Part shown: in pieces, positions 1 to 10,757 of the stretch
How positions within the stretch are numbered: position 1 is the stretch's first letter
How the letters are laid out: every line of letters starts with the position of its first letter
From: Galeopsis tetrahit
Lineage: Eukaryota > Streptophyta > Magnoliopsida > Lamiales > Lamiaceae
Assembly (NCBI GenBank): GCA_963675135.1
Contig: OY776121.1
Coordinates: forward strand, 80,498,875 to 80,562,874
Direction of reading: 5' to 3'
Length of the DNA stretch: 64,000 nucleotides
Made by a program: the position numbers and the translations under genes
The notes under the pieces: generated by a model
What the model was told of the DNA's origin: nothing
Databases searched by the model: none
The model's input: the letters and a program-made list of their open reading frames with translations, nothing else

Positions 1-2346
1 GTAATTTTTCTGCAATTATTTTAAATTTATTATAAGTTTAATGCATTTAAAAAATAGAGCTCGAAAACATATATGTAAAACTTATTATATAATTTTATAC
101 ATAATATTTATTATATAAATAATTATATTATTTACAAGATTAACAAATTTGTTATATATACATAATACACTACTTCTATAGTATATAATCCCCTTATATA
201 CTAATAGGGAGTTTAAATTGATGATGTGTCATTTTGTGGTTAATTTGGCTTATGTGTCATTTTGTGGTTGATTTGGCTTATGTGTTATAATTTAATGAAG
301 TTGTAAATTTTAAAAAGTATGATGTGTAATTAAATTATTGGTTGAGTAAGATATGATTCTTAAACTCTTTCCAAATATTATATTCTTATTATTTTAACAT
401 TGACTAATTAAATTAAATTAATTTTTATTTTATTTACTTAACTTTATTGTAGTATTCATTTTATTCTTTAGTTTAATTTATTTTAGAACTATTTAATGTT
501 ATTCTGAGTAAAATACAATCTAATTTTTTTTTATTGGGGTGTACAATTCTTTATTTAATTAGTTATTAAATTGTATTTTATAATTAATTTTATCTTATAT
601 CTCTCAAGTAATTTTTCTGCAATTATTTTAAATTTATTATAAGTTTAAGGTATTTAAAAAATAGAGCTCGAAAATATATATGTAAAACTTATTATATAAT
701 TTCATACATAATATTTATTATATAAATAATTATATTATTTACAAGATTAACAAATTTGTTATATATACATAATACACTACTTCTATAGTATATAATTCCC
801 TTATATACTAATAGGGAGTTTAAATTGATGATGTGTTATTTTGTGGTTAATTTGGCTTATGTGTCATTTTGTGGTTGATTTGACTTATGTGTTACAATTT
901 AATGAAGTTGTAAATTTTAAAAAGTATGATGTGTAATTAAGTTATTGGTTGAGTACGATATGATTCATAAACTCTTTCCAAATATTATATTCTAATTATT
1001 TTAACATTGGTTACTTAAATTAATTTTTGTTTTATTTACTTAACTTTATTGTAGTATTCATTTTATTCTTTAGTGTAATTTATTTTAGAACTATTTAATG
1101 TTCTTCTGAGTAAAATACAATCTTAATCTTAAAATTATTTTTATTGGGGTGTACAATTCTTTATTTAATTAGTTATTAAATTGTATTTTATAATTAATTT
1201 TATCTTATATCTCAAGTAATTTTTTCTGCAATTATTTTAAATTTATTATAAGTTTAATGCATTTAAAAAATAGAGCTCAAAAATATATATGTAAAACTTA
1301 TTATATAATTTCATACATAATATTTATTATATAAATAATTATATTATTTACAAGATTAACAAATTTGTTATATATATATAATACACTAGTTCTATAGTAT
1401 ATAATCCCCTTATATACTAATAGGGAGTTTAAATTGATGATGTGTAATTTTGTGGTTAATTTGGCTTATGTGTCATTTTGTGGTTGATTTGACTTATGTG
1501 TCACAATTTAATGAAGTTGTAAATTTTAAAAAGTATGATGTGTAATTAAGTTATTGGTTGACTAAGATATGATTCTTAAACTCTTTCCAAATATTATATT
1601 CTTATTATTTTAACATTAACTAATTAAATTAATTTTTATTTTATTTACTTAACTTTATTGTAGTATTCATTTTATTCTTTAGTTTAATTTATTTTAGAAC
1701 TATTTAGTGTTCTTCTGAGTAAAATACAATCTAAATTTTTTTTTATTGGGGTGTACAATTCTTTATTTAATTAGTTATTAAATTGTATTTTATAATTAAT
1801 TTTATCTTATATCTCAAGTAATTTTTCTGTAATTATTTTAAATTTATTATAAGTTTAATGCATTTAAAAAATAGAGCTCGAAAATATATATATAAAACTT
1901 ATTATATAATTTCATACATAATATTTATTATATAAATAATTATATTATTTACAAGATTAACAAATTTGTTATATATACATAATACACTACTTCTATAGTA
2001 TATAATCCCCTTATATACTAATAGGGAGTGTAAATTGATGATGGGTCATTTTGTGGTTAATTTGGATTATGTGTCATTTTGTGGTTGATTTGACTTATGT
2101 GTCACAGTTTAATGAAGTTGTAAATTTTAAAAAGTATGATGTGTAATTAAGTTATTGGTTGAGTAAGATATGATTCTTAAACTCTTTCCAAATATTATAT
2201 TCTTATTATTTTAACATTGACTAATTAAATTAATTTTTATTTTATTTACTTAACTTTATTGTAGTATTCATTTTATTCTTTAGTTTAATTTATTTTAGAA
2301 CTATTTAATGTTATTCTGAGTAAAATACTATTTAATGTTATTCTGA
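1..2346 (+). repeat. Tandem array of ~605-bp units with Helitron-5'-like heads (copy A)
   Basis: Four near-identical units are seen. The diagnostic string TCCCCTTATATACTAATAGG or a close variant recurs at about 189, 796, 1405 and 2006, a spacing of 601-609 bp. The first 188 bases are the end of a unit that begins upstream of the window. The last unit is cut short at about 2346, where a duplicated string (ACTATTTAATGTTATTCTGA, near 2308 and 2327) marks the junction with unique sequence. The heads share TCCCCT, ACTAATAGGGAGTTT and TGATGTGTC with the Helitron 5' ends at 42954 and 45003, so I infer tandemly repeated Helitron 5' ends. No coding capacity was seen. Confidence 0.85.
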
Positions 2347-2615
2347 GTTTAATTAAAAAAATGGTATAATTGCATGTAATACTGTTACGTTTTAATTGTA
2401 ATACTTTTTATGTTTTGATTTAATATCCTTCAAAACTTGAGTAGTTAATTAGTTCATTTTTTAAACATTGAATTTGGTAAAAATAGTTGTTTTTTTGTAT
2501 GATACTGTCTAAGTATTTCATGTGTTACTGTCTAGGTGTGTTGAGATGTAGAATGATATAGTATTCCATCCAGTATTGTTTCCATTTATTTGTGTTAAGT
2601 TGATAAATTACTTTG

Positions 2616-4112
2616 GGGATTAAAGATTTTTTAGTCCACTAAGTTGGACTGATTTTGAATTTGATCCACACGAATTACACATTTTGATTTTGGTCCAATA
2701 AGTATACTTAAATTTTGAAATCAGCCCTTTTACCTGCTAATGTAACAGGTCATGCCCACTTGAATTTAATCCACATTTTTATTATATATTTCTATTTTTT
2801 ATATGAATTAAAGATTAATTTAAATTTATTAATTAAAAAAATCACGAATATTAGCAAAAATTAAAAAAAATTAAAAATTTGAAAAATAACTTGTGAATAA
2901 TATTTAAAATTCTAATTAACTTTTTTCAAAAATTTTAATTTTTTTTTAATATTGATAAAATTAAAAAAAAAACTAAACATATTCATTCATAAATCAATAT
3001 ATTATTAGAAAAATCAATTAACTTGCTTAATTCGAAAACTATATAATTGCAAATAGATATTAGAAATTTATTTAATTATTTTAAAATAATTAAATGAATA
3101 TACAAATTTATCTTTAAAAAAAACTCTCAAATAAAAAAAACATTTACTAAAACTATCAAAAAAAAAAAACTCTCAAATAAAAAAAACATTTATTTTAATA
3201 TTTTAAATAAATCTAAAAATCCACAAATATTTGAAATCATAAAAAATCCTCAAATAAATAAAAAAATATACAAGTAAATTCAAAATTTTCACCCTCCCCC
3301 ACTTTAATAGAAAGAAGATGATGAATAGTAAAAAAAAATTATTTGAAATTAACTATATGTCAATTTTATTATATTTTTTATTTGAAATTAGCTCATAAAA
3401 AATATGAAGACCTATTTTTTGTAATACTCTATTTAAATAAATATACTTCTATTTATTGAATTAATTCAATGATTTTTTAATTTATTTTGAGAATTTTTTT
3501 GGGATTTAAAATATTTGGTGAATTGTGAATTTATTTAAAATATTTAAATATTAATATATAAGTAAGGTTTTAATGAAATTTTTTGGCGATTTTAATTTTT
3601 TTTTTCATTTGGAAGTTTTATTATTTTAAGGATAAATTTGTATATTTATTACATTATTTATAAAATAAATAAATTTATACTACTAATTTTTTCTAATTAG
3701 GTATGTTAATGGAGTTTTCTAAGAATTAATTGATTTAGAAAATAATTTATTTGATTTTTTTCATATTATAATATTTTAGATTTAAAAAAAATCATTTCAT
3801 ATTTTACATACTAGTCCTAATTTGTTTTTTATAATTTTAAAATATTATTTAATATTTTAACTAATATTCATAGTTTTTCTAAATTAATAAATATAAATAA
3901 GTCATAAAAAGAAAAGAATATTTCACATGTTAAAAAAGAAAATAAAAATTAAATTTCACATTTGTATTGACTTGTTGGTGACCTGCTATTACGGGTTAAA
4001 GGACCATTTTCAAAATTTAAGTAAACTTATTAGATCGAAATCAAAATATATAATCCATCTAGACCAAATTCAAAATCAGTCCAACTTAGTGCACTAAAAA
4101 ATCTTTAATACC
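2616..4112. mobile_element. Non-autonomous Mutator-like element with long TIRs (copy A)
   Basis: The two ends are inverted repeats of roughly 130 bp. The left end starts GGGATTAAAGATTTTTTAGT and the right end, read on the minus strand, starts GGTATTAAAGATTTTTTAGT, with imperfect similarity continuing inward to the CCTGC/ACCCG region. The direct repeat AATTACTTTG flanks both sides (2606-2615 and 4113-4122). It is 10 bp as aligned, compatible with the 9-bp target duplication of MULEs plus one chance base. The interior is A+T-rich with no long ORF, so it encodes no transposase. The same element occurs in copy B, so it predates the duplication. Confidence 0.85.
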
Positions 4113-4667
4113 AATTACTTTGTAAACAATAGAATATGGCTTCCCTAAATTGTTGATATTGTAGAATTCTCAAATGCTTAAATATTTTTCTTTTATAATA
4201 CCATGTTTCTTATTATGTAATATTGTATGCTTTCAGGTGTGATACTGTTAAGAGAATGTGCACAAGTGGTTAGAGAAGAAGAGAATAATGATCCAATTAT
4301 AAATATTTTGGTTTTCACTTTGTAATACTGTCAATTGCAATAATGTAATATTGTTATATGTAACAGTGCAATACTATTTACATAAAATTTGTGAAAATGC
4401 TACATTAATGTATAAAACAGCAATACACATAAAATTTGTGTTATTATTTTAGTATTTTGTATAATATTGACATATATAAATGTGTCATATTCTCATAGTA
4501 TTTTGTCTATCTTAATTTTTTTTGATAAGTACCATAAAAATCTAAATCAAAATATAAATGCAGTTTGTATAATAAACTAAAAAAAAAATGTTGTATATAC
4601 AAACTGAAAAAAAAAAACAAAAAAACGTTGGTATAATAAATTGAAATAAAAAAAAAATGTTGTTTGT

Positions 4668-4735
4668 GGGATTCAAACCCGGTCATAAGGGTAAAATCTA
4701 TAGACTTTTGCCACTAGGCTAAAACAATTACTTGG
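4668..4735 (-). repeat. tRNA-like SINE head (copy A)
   Basis: On the minus strand this segment has a polymerase III A-box-like string TAGCCTAGTGG and, about 35 nt downstream, a B-box-like string GGTTTGAATCC (one mismatch to GGTTCGANTCC). It is followed by T-rich tracts and repeated units containing TTTGTATATACAA. It does not fold obviously as a functional tRNA and lacks a clear acceptor stem, so I call it a tRNA-derived SINE head rather than a tRNA gene. Confidence 0.55.
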
Positions 4736-5224
4736 AATAATTATAACAGTTTCGCTAGCTATACGGCTATACATTTGTTTACACTGTTAGATCTGTTCAA
4801 AATGGATTGACCCGCGAAAATTGTGATTTACTTAATATATGCAGATTTTGTGGATTTTACACTATTTACACATAAGCACACATAAGGGATTTTCACACAA
4901 GTCCTTCCCTTCAAATGATATTTTTCATCAATCCACTCTTGTAAATCTTTTTTGAGTGCATATGAGATGGTCTCTGTTAAGACATGGCTGAGTGTTATGA
5001 TTTATTTTACCATATTGAGATTTATATAGTGGAGTATATGTTTCATTCACCATGCATGAATATATTCAAGTGTCGTAACAAATTAATGTAAACATGAATA
5101 CAATGAATATATTTAATTAGTTACAAAGAATTGGTTGATGCATGAATATAATCAAGTAAACATATATGAATTCATTTATTTTTAATACATATACACTAAA
5201 TATACTGAATTTCAAAGGTCACTC

Positions 5225-5330
5225 TTTTAATTAACAAATATTAATTTATCGATAAATTAATACCTCTTTAAATTAATAAATTTACATGGTTCCAAGGTTA
5301 TTAATTTATAGAGGTTTAACGGTACACATC
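5225..5330. repeat. Possible pogo-like transposon end (relic)
   Basis: The strings CCTCTTTAAATTAATAA and TTATTAATTTATAGAGG form an interrupted inverted repeat. It resembles the CTCTATAAATTAATA ends that are common in plant genomes and that I associate with pogo/Tigger-type elements. A related end is at 48978. No full element is visible. Confidence 0.3.
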
Positions 5331-5510
5331 CACGATCAACAAATTAACAAGCTAAGAGCTCGAAATTTTGTCACATACAGCAATAAAACGAACGAGGCCA
5401 AATTTAGGCGAATGCTAGCTTGTCGGAGATTGAAGGGGAAGAAGTACTACTCATGGAATATAATTAAATGTTTGCAAGAATGCATTGTGCTTGGAAAATT
5501 TAAGTGAATA

Positions 5511-5873
5511 CTCCCTCCGTCCGTCTATAAGCTTCTCATTTTACCATTTTGATCCGTCCGTCTATAAGTTTCACATACCCTTTTTGGTATGTACTTTTTC
5601 TTACACATCACACATCACTTTATATCTTACTTTTTCTCTCTATCTCTCTCCTTCTTCCAATCACATCACTTGTACTATGGGGGTGTTTTCAAACACTATA
5701 AACAGCTTCCAAAATCACTTTTTTTAAAGCTGCCCTCTCACAGCTTTTACTTTTCAGAAGTGCTTTTAAGCTGTTTATTGAGTTTGCAAACACCCCTTAT
5801 ATCTATTATTTAATCAATTTTCTTAATATTTGTGTCAAAAAGTAAAGGGAAGCTTATAGGCGGACGGAGGGAG
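5511..5873. mobile_element. Stowaway MITE with nested insertion
   Basis: The element begins CTCCCTCCGTCCGTCTATAA and ends in the inverted form (CGGACGGAGGGAG), flanked by TA on both sides (5509-5510 and 5874-5875). It belongs to the same subfamily as 6423, 9515 and 37606, which share the internal motif TCACTTGTACTATATCTATT. It is longer than these because a second element sits at 5679-5797. Copy B (near 63670) lacks this insertion, giving a natural empty site. Confidence 0.92.
5679..5797. mobile_element. 119-bp MITE nested in the 5511 Stowaway
   Basis: The ends GGGGGTGTTTTCAAAC and GTTTGCAAACACCCCT are terminal inverted repeats. Comparison with the uninterrupted motif in the 6423 MITE (CTTGTACTATATCTATT) shows the exact insertion site and a 3-bp duplication TAT. 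The family is uncertain: the 3-bp duplication suggests a Harbinger-like origin. Confidence 0.75.
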
Positions 5874-5938
5874 TATTTACTAAAACCTTAAAATTGGAGC
5901 ACCTAGTAGTCAAAATTTAATGGATTTTAAAAGCCTAA

Positions 5939-6348
5939 GGGTGTGTTTGGTTTGGGATTGGCCAATCCGGATTTGGATGGGCCATCCCCCATCCCATCCC
6001 TCTCCATCCAAATACCCATCCACCCCTATAATACATCTACATACCTATTTTTATACAATCACATCATTCCTTTTTTTCTTTTAATCACTCATTATCTCTC
6101 CTACTTTTCTTCCACACATTTATTCTCTCTCCTACTTTCTTCCACACATTTATTCTCTCTTCTACTTTCTTCCACACATTTATTCTCTTTCCTACTTGAT
6201 TTGACATAAAGTTCTCCATCCACACCTATTTTTCAATCTCAATCCAAACACAATTTTTATTCAATTACTATTCATGGATTATCCCCATCCATATTTTTCC
6301 AATCTCCATCCCCATCCCATCCACCACCATCCCAAACCAAACAGCACC
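5939..6348. mobile_element. Harbinger/Tourist-like MITE
   Basis: Ends GGGTGTGTTTGGTTTGGGAT and, inverted, GGTGCTGTTTGGTTTGGGAT, flanked by TAA (5936-5938 and 6349-6351). A TAA duplication with G-rich ends fits the PIF/Harbinger class. Copy B near 63740 shows the empty site. Inside, a 30-bp unit containing CTTCCACACATTTATTCTCT is repeated about 3.5 times (6091-6197). Confidence 0.82.
6091..6197 (+). repeat. 30-bp tandem repeat inside Harbinger-like MITE
   Basis: Three full units and a partial fourth share the core CTTCCACACATTTATTCTCT, with single-base differences between units. Confidence 0.85.
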
Positions 6349-6422
6349 TAATGCTTTTTATGTATTGTGTTTGTTTTGTGATTTATGTAGGGTAGGATTT
6401 AACTTTATAGAATAGAATTATA

Positions 6423-6656
6423 CTCCCTCCGTCCGCCTATAAGTTTCCCATTTTACCATTTTAGTTTGTCCACCTATAAGCTTCCCATACCCTTTTTGGT
6501 AAGTACTTTTTCTTACACTTCACTTTATATTTTACTTTTTCTCTCTATCTCTCTCCTTCTTCCAATCACATCACTTGTACTATATCTATTATTTAATCAC
6601 TTTTCTTAATCTATGTGCCAAAAAGTAGCGGGAAGCTTATAGGCGGACGGAGGGAG
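6423..6656. mobile_element. Stowaway MITE
   Basis: Complete 234-bp element with CTCCCTCCGTCCGCCTATAA ends and a TA duplication (6421-6422, 6657-6658). The empty site is visible in copy B near 63804. Confidence 0.93.
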
Positions 6657-7059
6657 TAGGTTTTATAGGTATTTATATAGGGTTTGTAAGTATTTATAGG
6701 GTTGATTTTTATAGGTTTTATAGGTATTTATAGGGTGAGATTTTGAAATCATCAATCAAAATCCTAAACTGTAATGGGTGAAGTTTCGAAATCCGAATTT
6801 CCGGAACAAACATGCCCCAAAAAAATTTGAGCATTAGTTAAAACTTCAAATTAGGTGTAAAATTCCTTTTATGCCCTCCTATCTCTCCTTTTTCAAATTT
6901 CAAATCCACATCTATCAAATTCATTTTTTTTTTCTCGGGAAAATCTTCTTTCTCTATCATCTCTCTTAAATCTCATTGCTCTCTCATCTCAAGAAGACTG
7001 GGTTTCATCTTGATTTTTTTCCTTTTGATTCGTTCATCTTGTTTATTTTATTTAAACGC

Positions 7060-7640
7060 ACGGCGGGGCGACGTGTGTGGAGGGGGGAAGGATGCGGCGG
7101 CGGCGACGACGGGAGTGAGAGTGGCGGCGCTGCCGCACGCTGGGGGTACAAAAATTGAAAAAAAATAAGTGGAAAGCCATCGAGAGGAAGGGACGGCGGT
7201 CGCGGTGTTGGTGCGAGGGTTTGGGTGGGGGAAGGCAGGGCGGCGGCGCTGGGCGAGGGAGAAGAGGCGCCGCCGTCGAGATGTAACAGATCTGAAGAAA
7301 AAAAGCGAGGGAGGGAAGGAGGAGGGGATGGCGACTTTTGGTGGATCTATCTTTGGTCGACGTCGGCGCCGATCTGCAACTCCACCGTGAGAGTCGAAGA
7401 GGGCAGCGACTGAAGAGGATGGGGTTTGTCGATTTTTTTCGATTTCTGGTATTACTTTTTATGTTTTCAAATGTGATGTACTTTTCCGGCTTTGGGTTTC
7501 GTGTTTGATTTCTGGTTTGTGTTTCGTTTTTTCCGGCTTTGCGTCGGAGCTCTGCGCGTTTTCCTGATTTGGGGTTTTCGACAAGTGGTGTTGCTGTAAC
7601 GGATGGGCGGCGGAGCTCTGCGCGTATGCATTATTTGTTG
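7060..7640. other. G+C-rich island, possible captured 5' exon
   Basis: This segment is sharply richer in G+C and CpG than its surroundings. It has runs such as GGCGGCGGCGACGACGGG and a direct repeat of CGGAGCTCTGCGCG (near 7550 and 7611). Several short overlapping ORFs are open in it because of composition. None matches a protein family I recognise and none has a convincing start context. The upstream CTCTCTCATCTC-type sequence resembles a plant 5' leader. It may be a captured gene 5' region; function unknown. Confidence 0.35.
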
Positions 7641-7740
7641 GATATATCTTAAATCGTTTTATATTTTTTAAATTCTAATTTATATTTTCAAGAGCTTTTT
7701 AATAAATTTTTTGAAAAAATAATCAACAAATTAAATTGTT

Positions 7741-7890
7741 TTTTACTAGTACGTAATGTGTTGTAAATATGCATCATTTACTCGGTATATGCATTATTTG
7801 TTGCTAGTATGCAATGTGTGTATGCATTATTTATTATTAGAATGCAATGTGTGTGTGCATTATATAATGCTCGTATGCAATGTTTGTGCA
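7741..7890 (+). repeat. Degenerate short tandem repeat (TGCATTATTTGTT units)
   Basis: The string TATGCATTATTTGTTGCTA and variants such as GTATGCAATGTGTG alternate several times. The copies are imperfect and no gene overlaps. Confidence 0.6.
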
Positions 7891-7915
7891 AACATGTACT
7901 TAATATAATGTAATA

Positions 7916-8207
7916 CTCCCTCCGTCCAATTTTATTATGCCCACTTCTTCGAGCACGGATTTTAATGAATATTGATTAGTTTATTCATAAAGTAGATAAG
8001 TTGAGGGTATAATAGGGTATTGTGGGTCCATTTGTAAATAAATGATTGTTTATTAATAAAGTGGATGGCAAAGTGGGTAAATAAGTGATGGTAGGAGGGT
8101 GGAGATAAAGTAGTATGAATAGTATTGTTTCCAAAAAGGGGTATGGGCATAATAAAATTGGACAACCAAAAAAGAAAAGTGGGAATAATGAAATTGGACG
8201 GAGGGAG
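7916..8207. mobile_element. Stowaway MITE, second subfamily
   Basis: Ends CTCCCTCCGTCCAATTTTAT and the inverted ATGAAATTGGACGGAGGGAG, flanked by TA (7914-7915 and 8208-8209). The subterminal sequence differs from the CCGCCTATAA subfamily. The apparent 67-residue minus ORF is only the open MITE interior. Confidence 0.92.
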
Positions 8208-8209
8208 TA

Positions 8210-9512
8210 TTATATAAAAAAATTAAATAAAATAGAAACTAAAAATTATTCTATAATTTAAAATTTGAATGTAAATAATTTTTGAAAAAAATAATTATAA
8301 TATAAAAAAAGAAAATCAATTTCCAAATGCCTTATAATATAAAAAAGAAATAACGTAAGAAAAGTAAAAAGAAATAACATTCCATTAAAAAAAACAGAAT
8401 AAAATTTTTTTTGAACAAATAAATAATTTTTAAATAAAATTTGAATACAAATATAAAATAATAATATTAATTAATGATGTTGAAAAATAATTTTTAAAAT
8501 TTGAATATAACATAATAAATTTGAGATTGTAAGGTGAAATAAGTTAAATGAAGGATATAATAGTAATTTTATACCCCATTTTGTTGCTCTAACTAATAAA
8601 AAATCGAGGTGGTAGTTTTTCCTAAATTTTTTTTCAGAAATGTAGGTATAAACAATTTTTCCAAAAATTAATTAATGGATGAAAGGTTATAAGGCCACGT
8701 GTCCGTTGCCGGAGGTGATTGCATAGGATCGGAGCATCAGAAGGTGATAATTGGATTGAAAAAGAGCTGGCTATTGTTTTGTTGCATACTAGGAAGGAAG
8801 AATTCATGTGTTATGGATTCTTTCGATCGGTTATTATTGTTTTATTAATATATATAGCTAGCTAGATTGAAACAATTTTTTTTGTCACTTAATTGCATTA
8901 TTTTACTACAACACTTTACAAGAATAATTTGTGCTAAATTAAAAAATATTATAGAAACACATGTTTGCAATACATAAATTAATTTTATGGTTACTGTTTT
9001 TATAATAACACAAATTGCATGCTCTTGTAATAACATATTTTTGGTCAAGCAACTCGCGAATTCGTAAAAAAAAATTAAGTGTCCTTAAAATAATACAAAT
9101 TGTCCTTATAGTAACATAACTTACTATTTATAATTTTTTCGAACGACTTGAAAATGAATTTACGACCCACAAATTTTTAAATGTTGCTTTAGTTAATTAA
9201 ATATATTTCAAAGTAAAATATTTTATACAAGTATGGTACGTTCATCTTAATTTGAATAATTTTCTTCCTTAACATTTTAATTATTTTGAAGTAATAATAT
9301 AAAATTTGATGATGAATAAAATTCCACGGCATGTATAAAATCACTTTTAACACTTTAGTATTAGAAACTCACTAATCGTATTTTATAAATCACAAGTGTT
9401 GCGGTTAATTAAATAGTCAACATTCAATTTCTGAAGGCCGCTGCACTAAGTTGAAGTGTGCCAAAAATTTTCCCTAAATGCAACAATTTTGACATCTTAT
9501 CTTAATTCTATA
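8210..9512. other. A+T-rich stretch, no gene recognised
   Basis: This holds poly-A and poly-T tracts and short non-conserved ORFs. Around 8690-8860 there is a more balanced segment with a CACGTG palindrome, but it contains no ORF of note. Nothing else could be supported. Confidence 0.5.
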
Positions 9513-9514
9513 TA

Positions 9515-9739
9515 CTCCCTCCGTCCGCCTATAAGTTTCCCATTTTGGTCCGTCCGCTTATAAGCTTCCCATACCTTTTTTGGTAAGTATTTTTTCTTAC
9601 ACTTTACTTTATATCTTACTTTTTCTCACTATCTCTCTCCTCTCTCAATCACATCACTTGTACTATATCTATTATTTAATCACTTTTCTTAATCTCTGTG
9701 CCAAAAAATAACGTGAAGCTTATAGGCGGACGGAGGGAG
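9515..9739. mobile_element. Stowaway MITE
   Basis: Complete element of the CTCCCTCCGTCCGCCTATAA subfamily with TA flanks (9513-9514 and 9740-9741). It shares the TCACTTGTACTATATCTATT interior. Confidence 0.93.
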
Positions 9740-9741
9740 TA

Positions 9742-10570
9742 TTTGCAAACTGACACATCACAACCACACCTACTCTACCGGACTGTCACCATTTCAAAAA
9801 TCTCTTTTTACTAGATTTTCCTCCTTTTTATTTTAATCTAATCCGTTCATTTAAAACTATTAATCTTAACCGTTGGATCTTAATTTTATTTCCTATATAA
9901 TATCACCTTCTTTTGTTCATTTTTCTCAATCCACACAATTTCTGCTTATTTATAAGTTGTAATGGAAAATTCACGTTTCTTTTTGTTGCTATTGAAACAT
10001 TCACATTTCTTTTTGTTGTAGATCTGTAATGAAACGTTTACGTTTCTTTCTGTATATTCAATTTTGTATCATTGCAGATCTGCGATTTTAACAATACATA
10101 CACGCACATATATTATATTTACATGTCGTTCATGTCGTGCGCAATTCTGCAAATTGAAAAGCCTTCTTTTAAAAGGCAAACAACTCTTGATAAAACTAAC
10201 TGCATTAAGTCTCGCCCTTCATCGTTTTTTTTTTTTCTTTTCGGATTGCTAATGAGAAAATCGTATAAATAAAATAACACCGCAAATTTGCAGATCTCCA
10301 CGAATAAATTCCTCCAAATACTTTTTTATATTTCTTTCCTATTTTTATATTAGCAAGATCGTACACAATATTTTAATTGTTTAAAATTTCTTCAAAGACA
10401 TTCCAAAATACGGAGTATATAATTGAGAAAATCAATTTAAATTTTTTTAAATCAATAAAATCGAAATTTGGTCAAGATTAATTGTGCAATCTACATCTCT
10501 TTATTGAAAAAATATGATATGCGTACCCTAAGGATATGATAATAAAAAAATTATTAATTTCAGTATATAT
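9742..10570. other. A+T-rich stretch with a short three-copy repeat
   Basis: A roughly 40-bp unit with core TTCACGTTTCTTTTTGTTG is repeated three times with changes at about 9965-10055. Short ORFs near 10064-10300 overlap on both strands and show no recognisable protein. No gene is called. Confidence 0.5.
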
Positions 10571-10757
10571 TACTCCCTTCGTTCATGAAAAGTAGTCCCA
10601 TTAGTCTTATATTCTTTGTCCACCAAATGTAGTCTCATACAATTTATGAAAACTATCACCCTTCAACCATCACTTACTTACTCAATTTGCCATCAACTTT
10701 ATTTATAAATAATCACTTTATTCACAATGGACCTCACAATATCCTATAATACCCTTA

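Larger units (their letters stand above)
4123..5508. other. A+T-rich body of copy A, no gene seen
   Basis: Apart from the SINE-like head at 4668-4735 and poly-A-rich short repeats before it (units around TTGTATATACAAACTG), I see no gene. The 73-residue ORF at 5286-5507 is not conserved as an ORF in copy B and resembles nothing I recognise. Confidence 0.6.
1..6837. repeat. Segmental duplication, copy A
   Basis: This stretch is nearly the same sequence as 52785-64000 once later insertions are removed. Base 1 corresponds to 52785, and the match still holds at the right edge of the window (6837 matches 64000). The order is the same in both copies: 605-bp array, long-TIR Mutator-like element, tRNA-like SINE head, A+T-rich body. 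Copy A carries four insertions absent from copy B (Stowaway MITEs at 5511 and 6423, the 119-bp element nested in the first, and a Harbinger-like MITE at 5939). Both copies lie on the plus strand. I infer two insertions of one large element, or a segmental duplication. Confidence 0.9.

Noticed and set aside
4668..4735. Functional tRNA gene
   Set aside because: Box A and B are present but acceptor-stem pairing and a clear anticodon arm are not. SINE head preferred.
5286..5507. 73-codon ORF as a host gene
   Set aside because: In copy B the matching region has indels that break the frame, so there is no sign of coding constraint.
6976..7413. Three overlapping ORFs in the G+C-rich island
   Set aside because: They are low-complexity R/G-rich translations in several frames at once, as expected from composition. 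No family was recognised.
7740..7752. CTAGT as the 3' end of the Helitron-like copy A
   Set aside because: There is no hairpin in front of it, so it does not meet the Helitron 3' rule.
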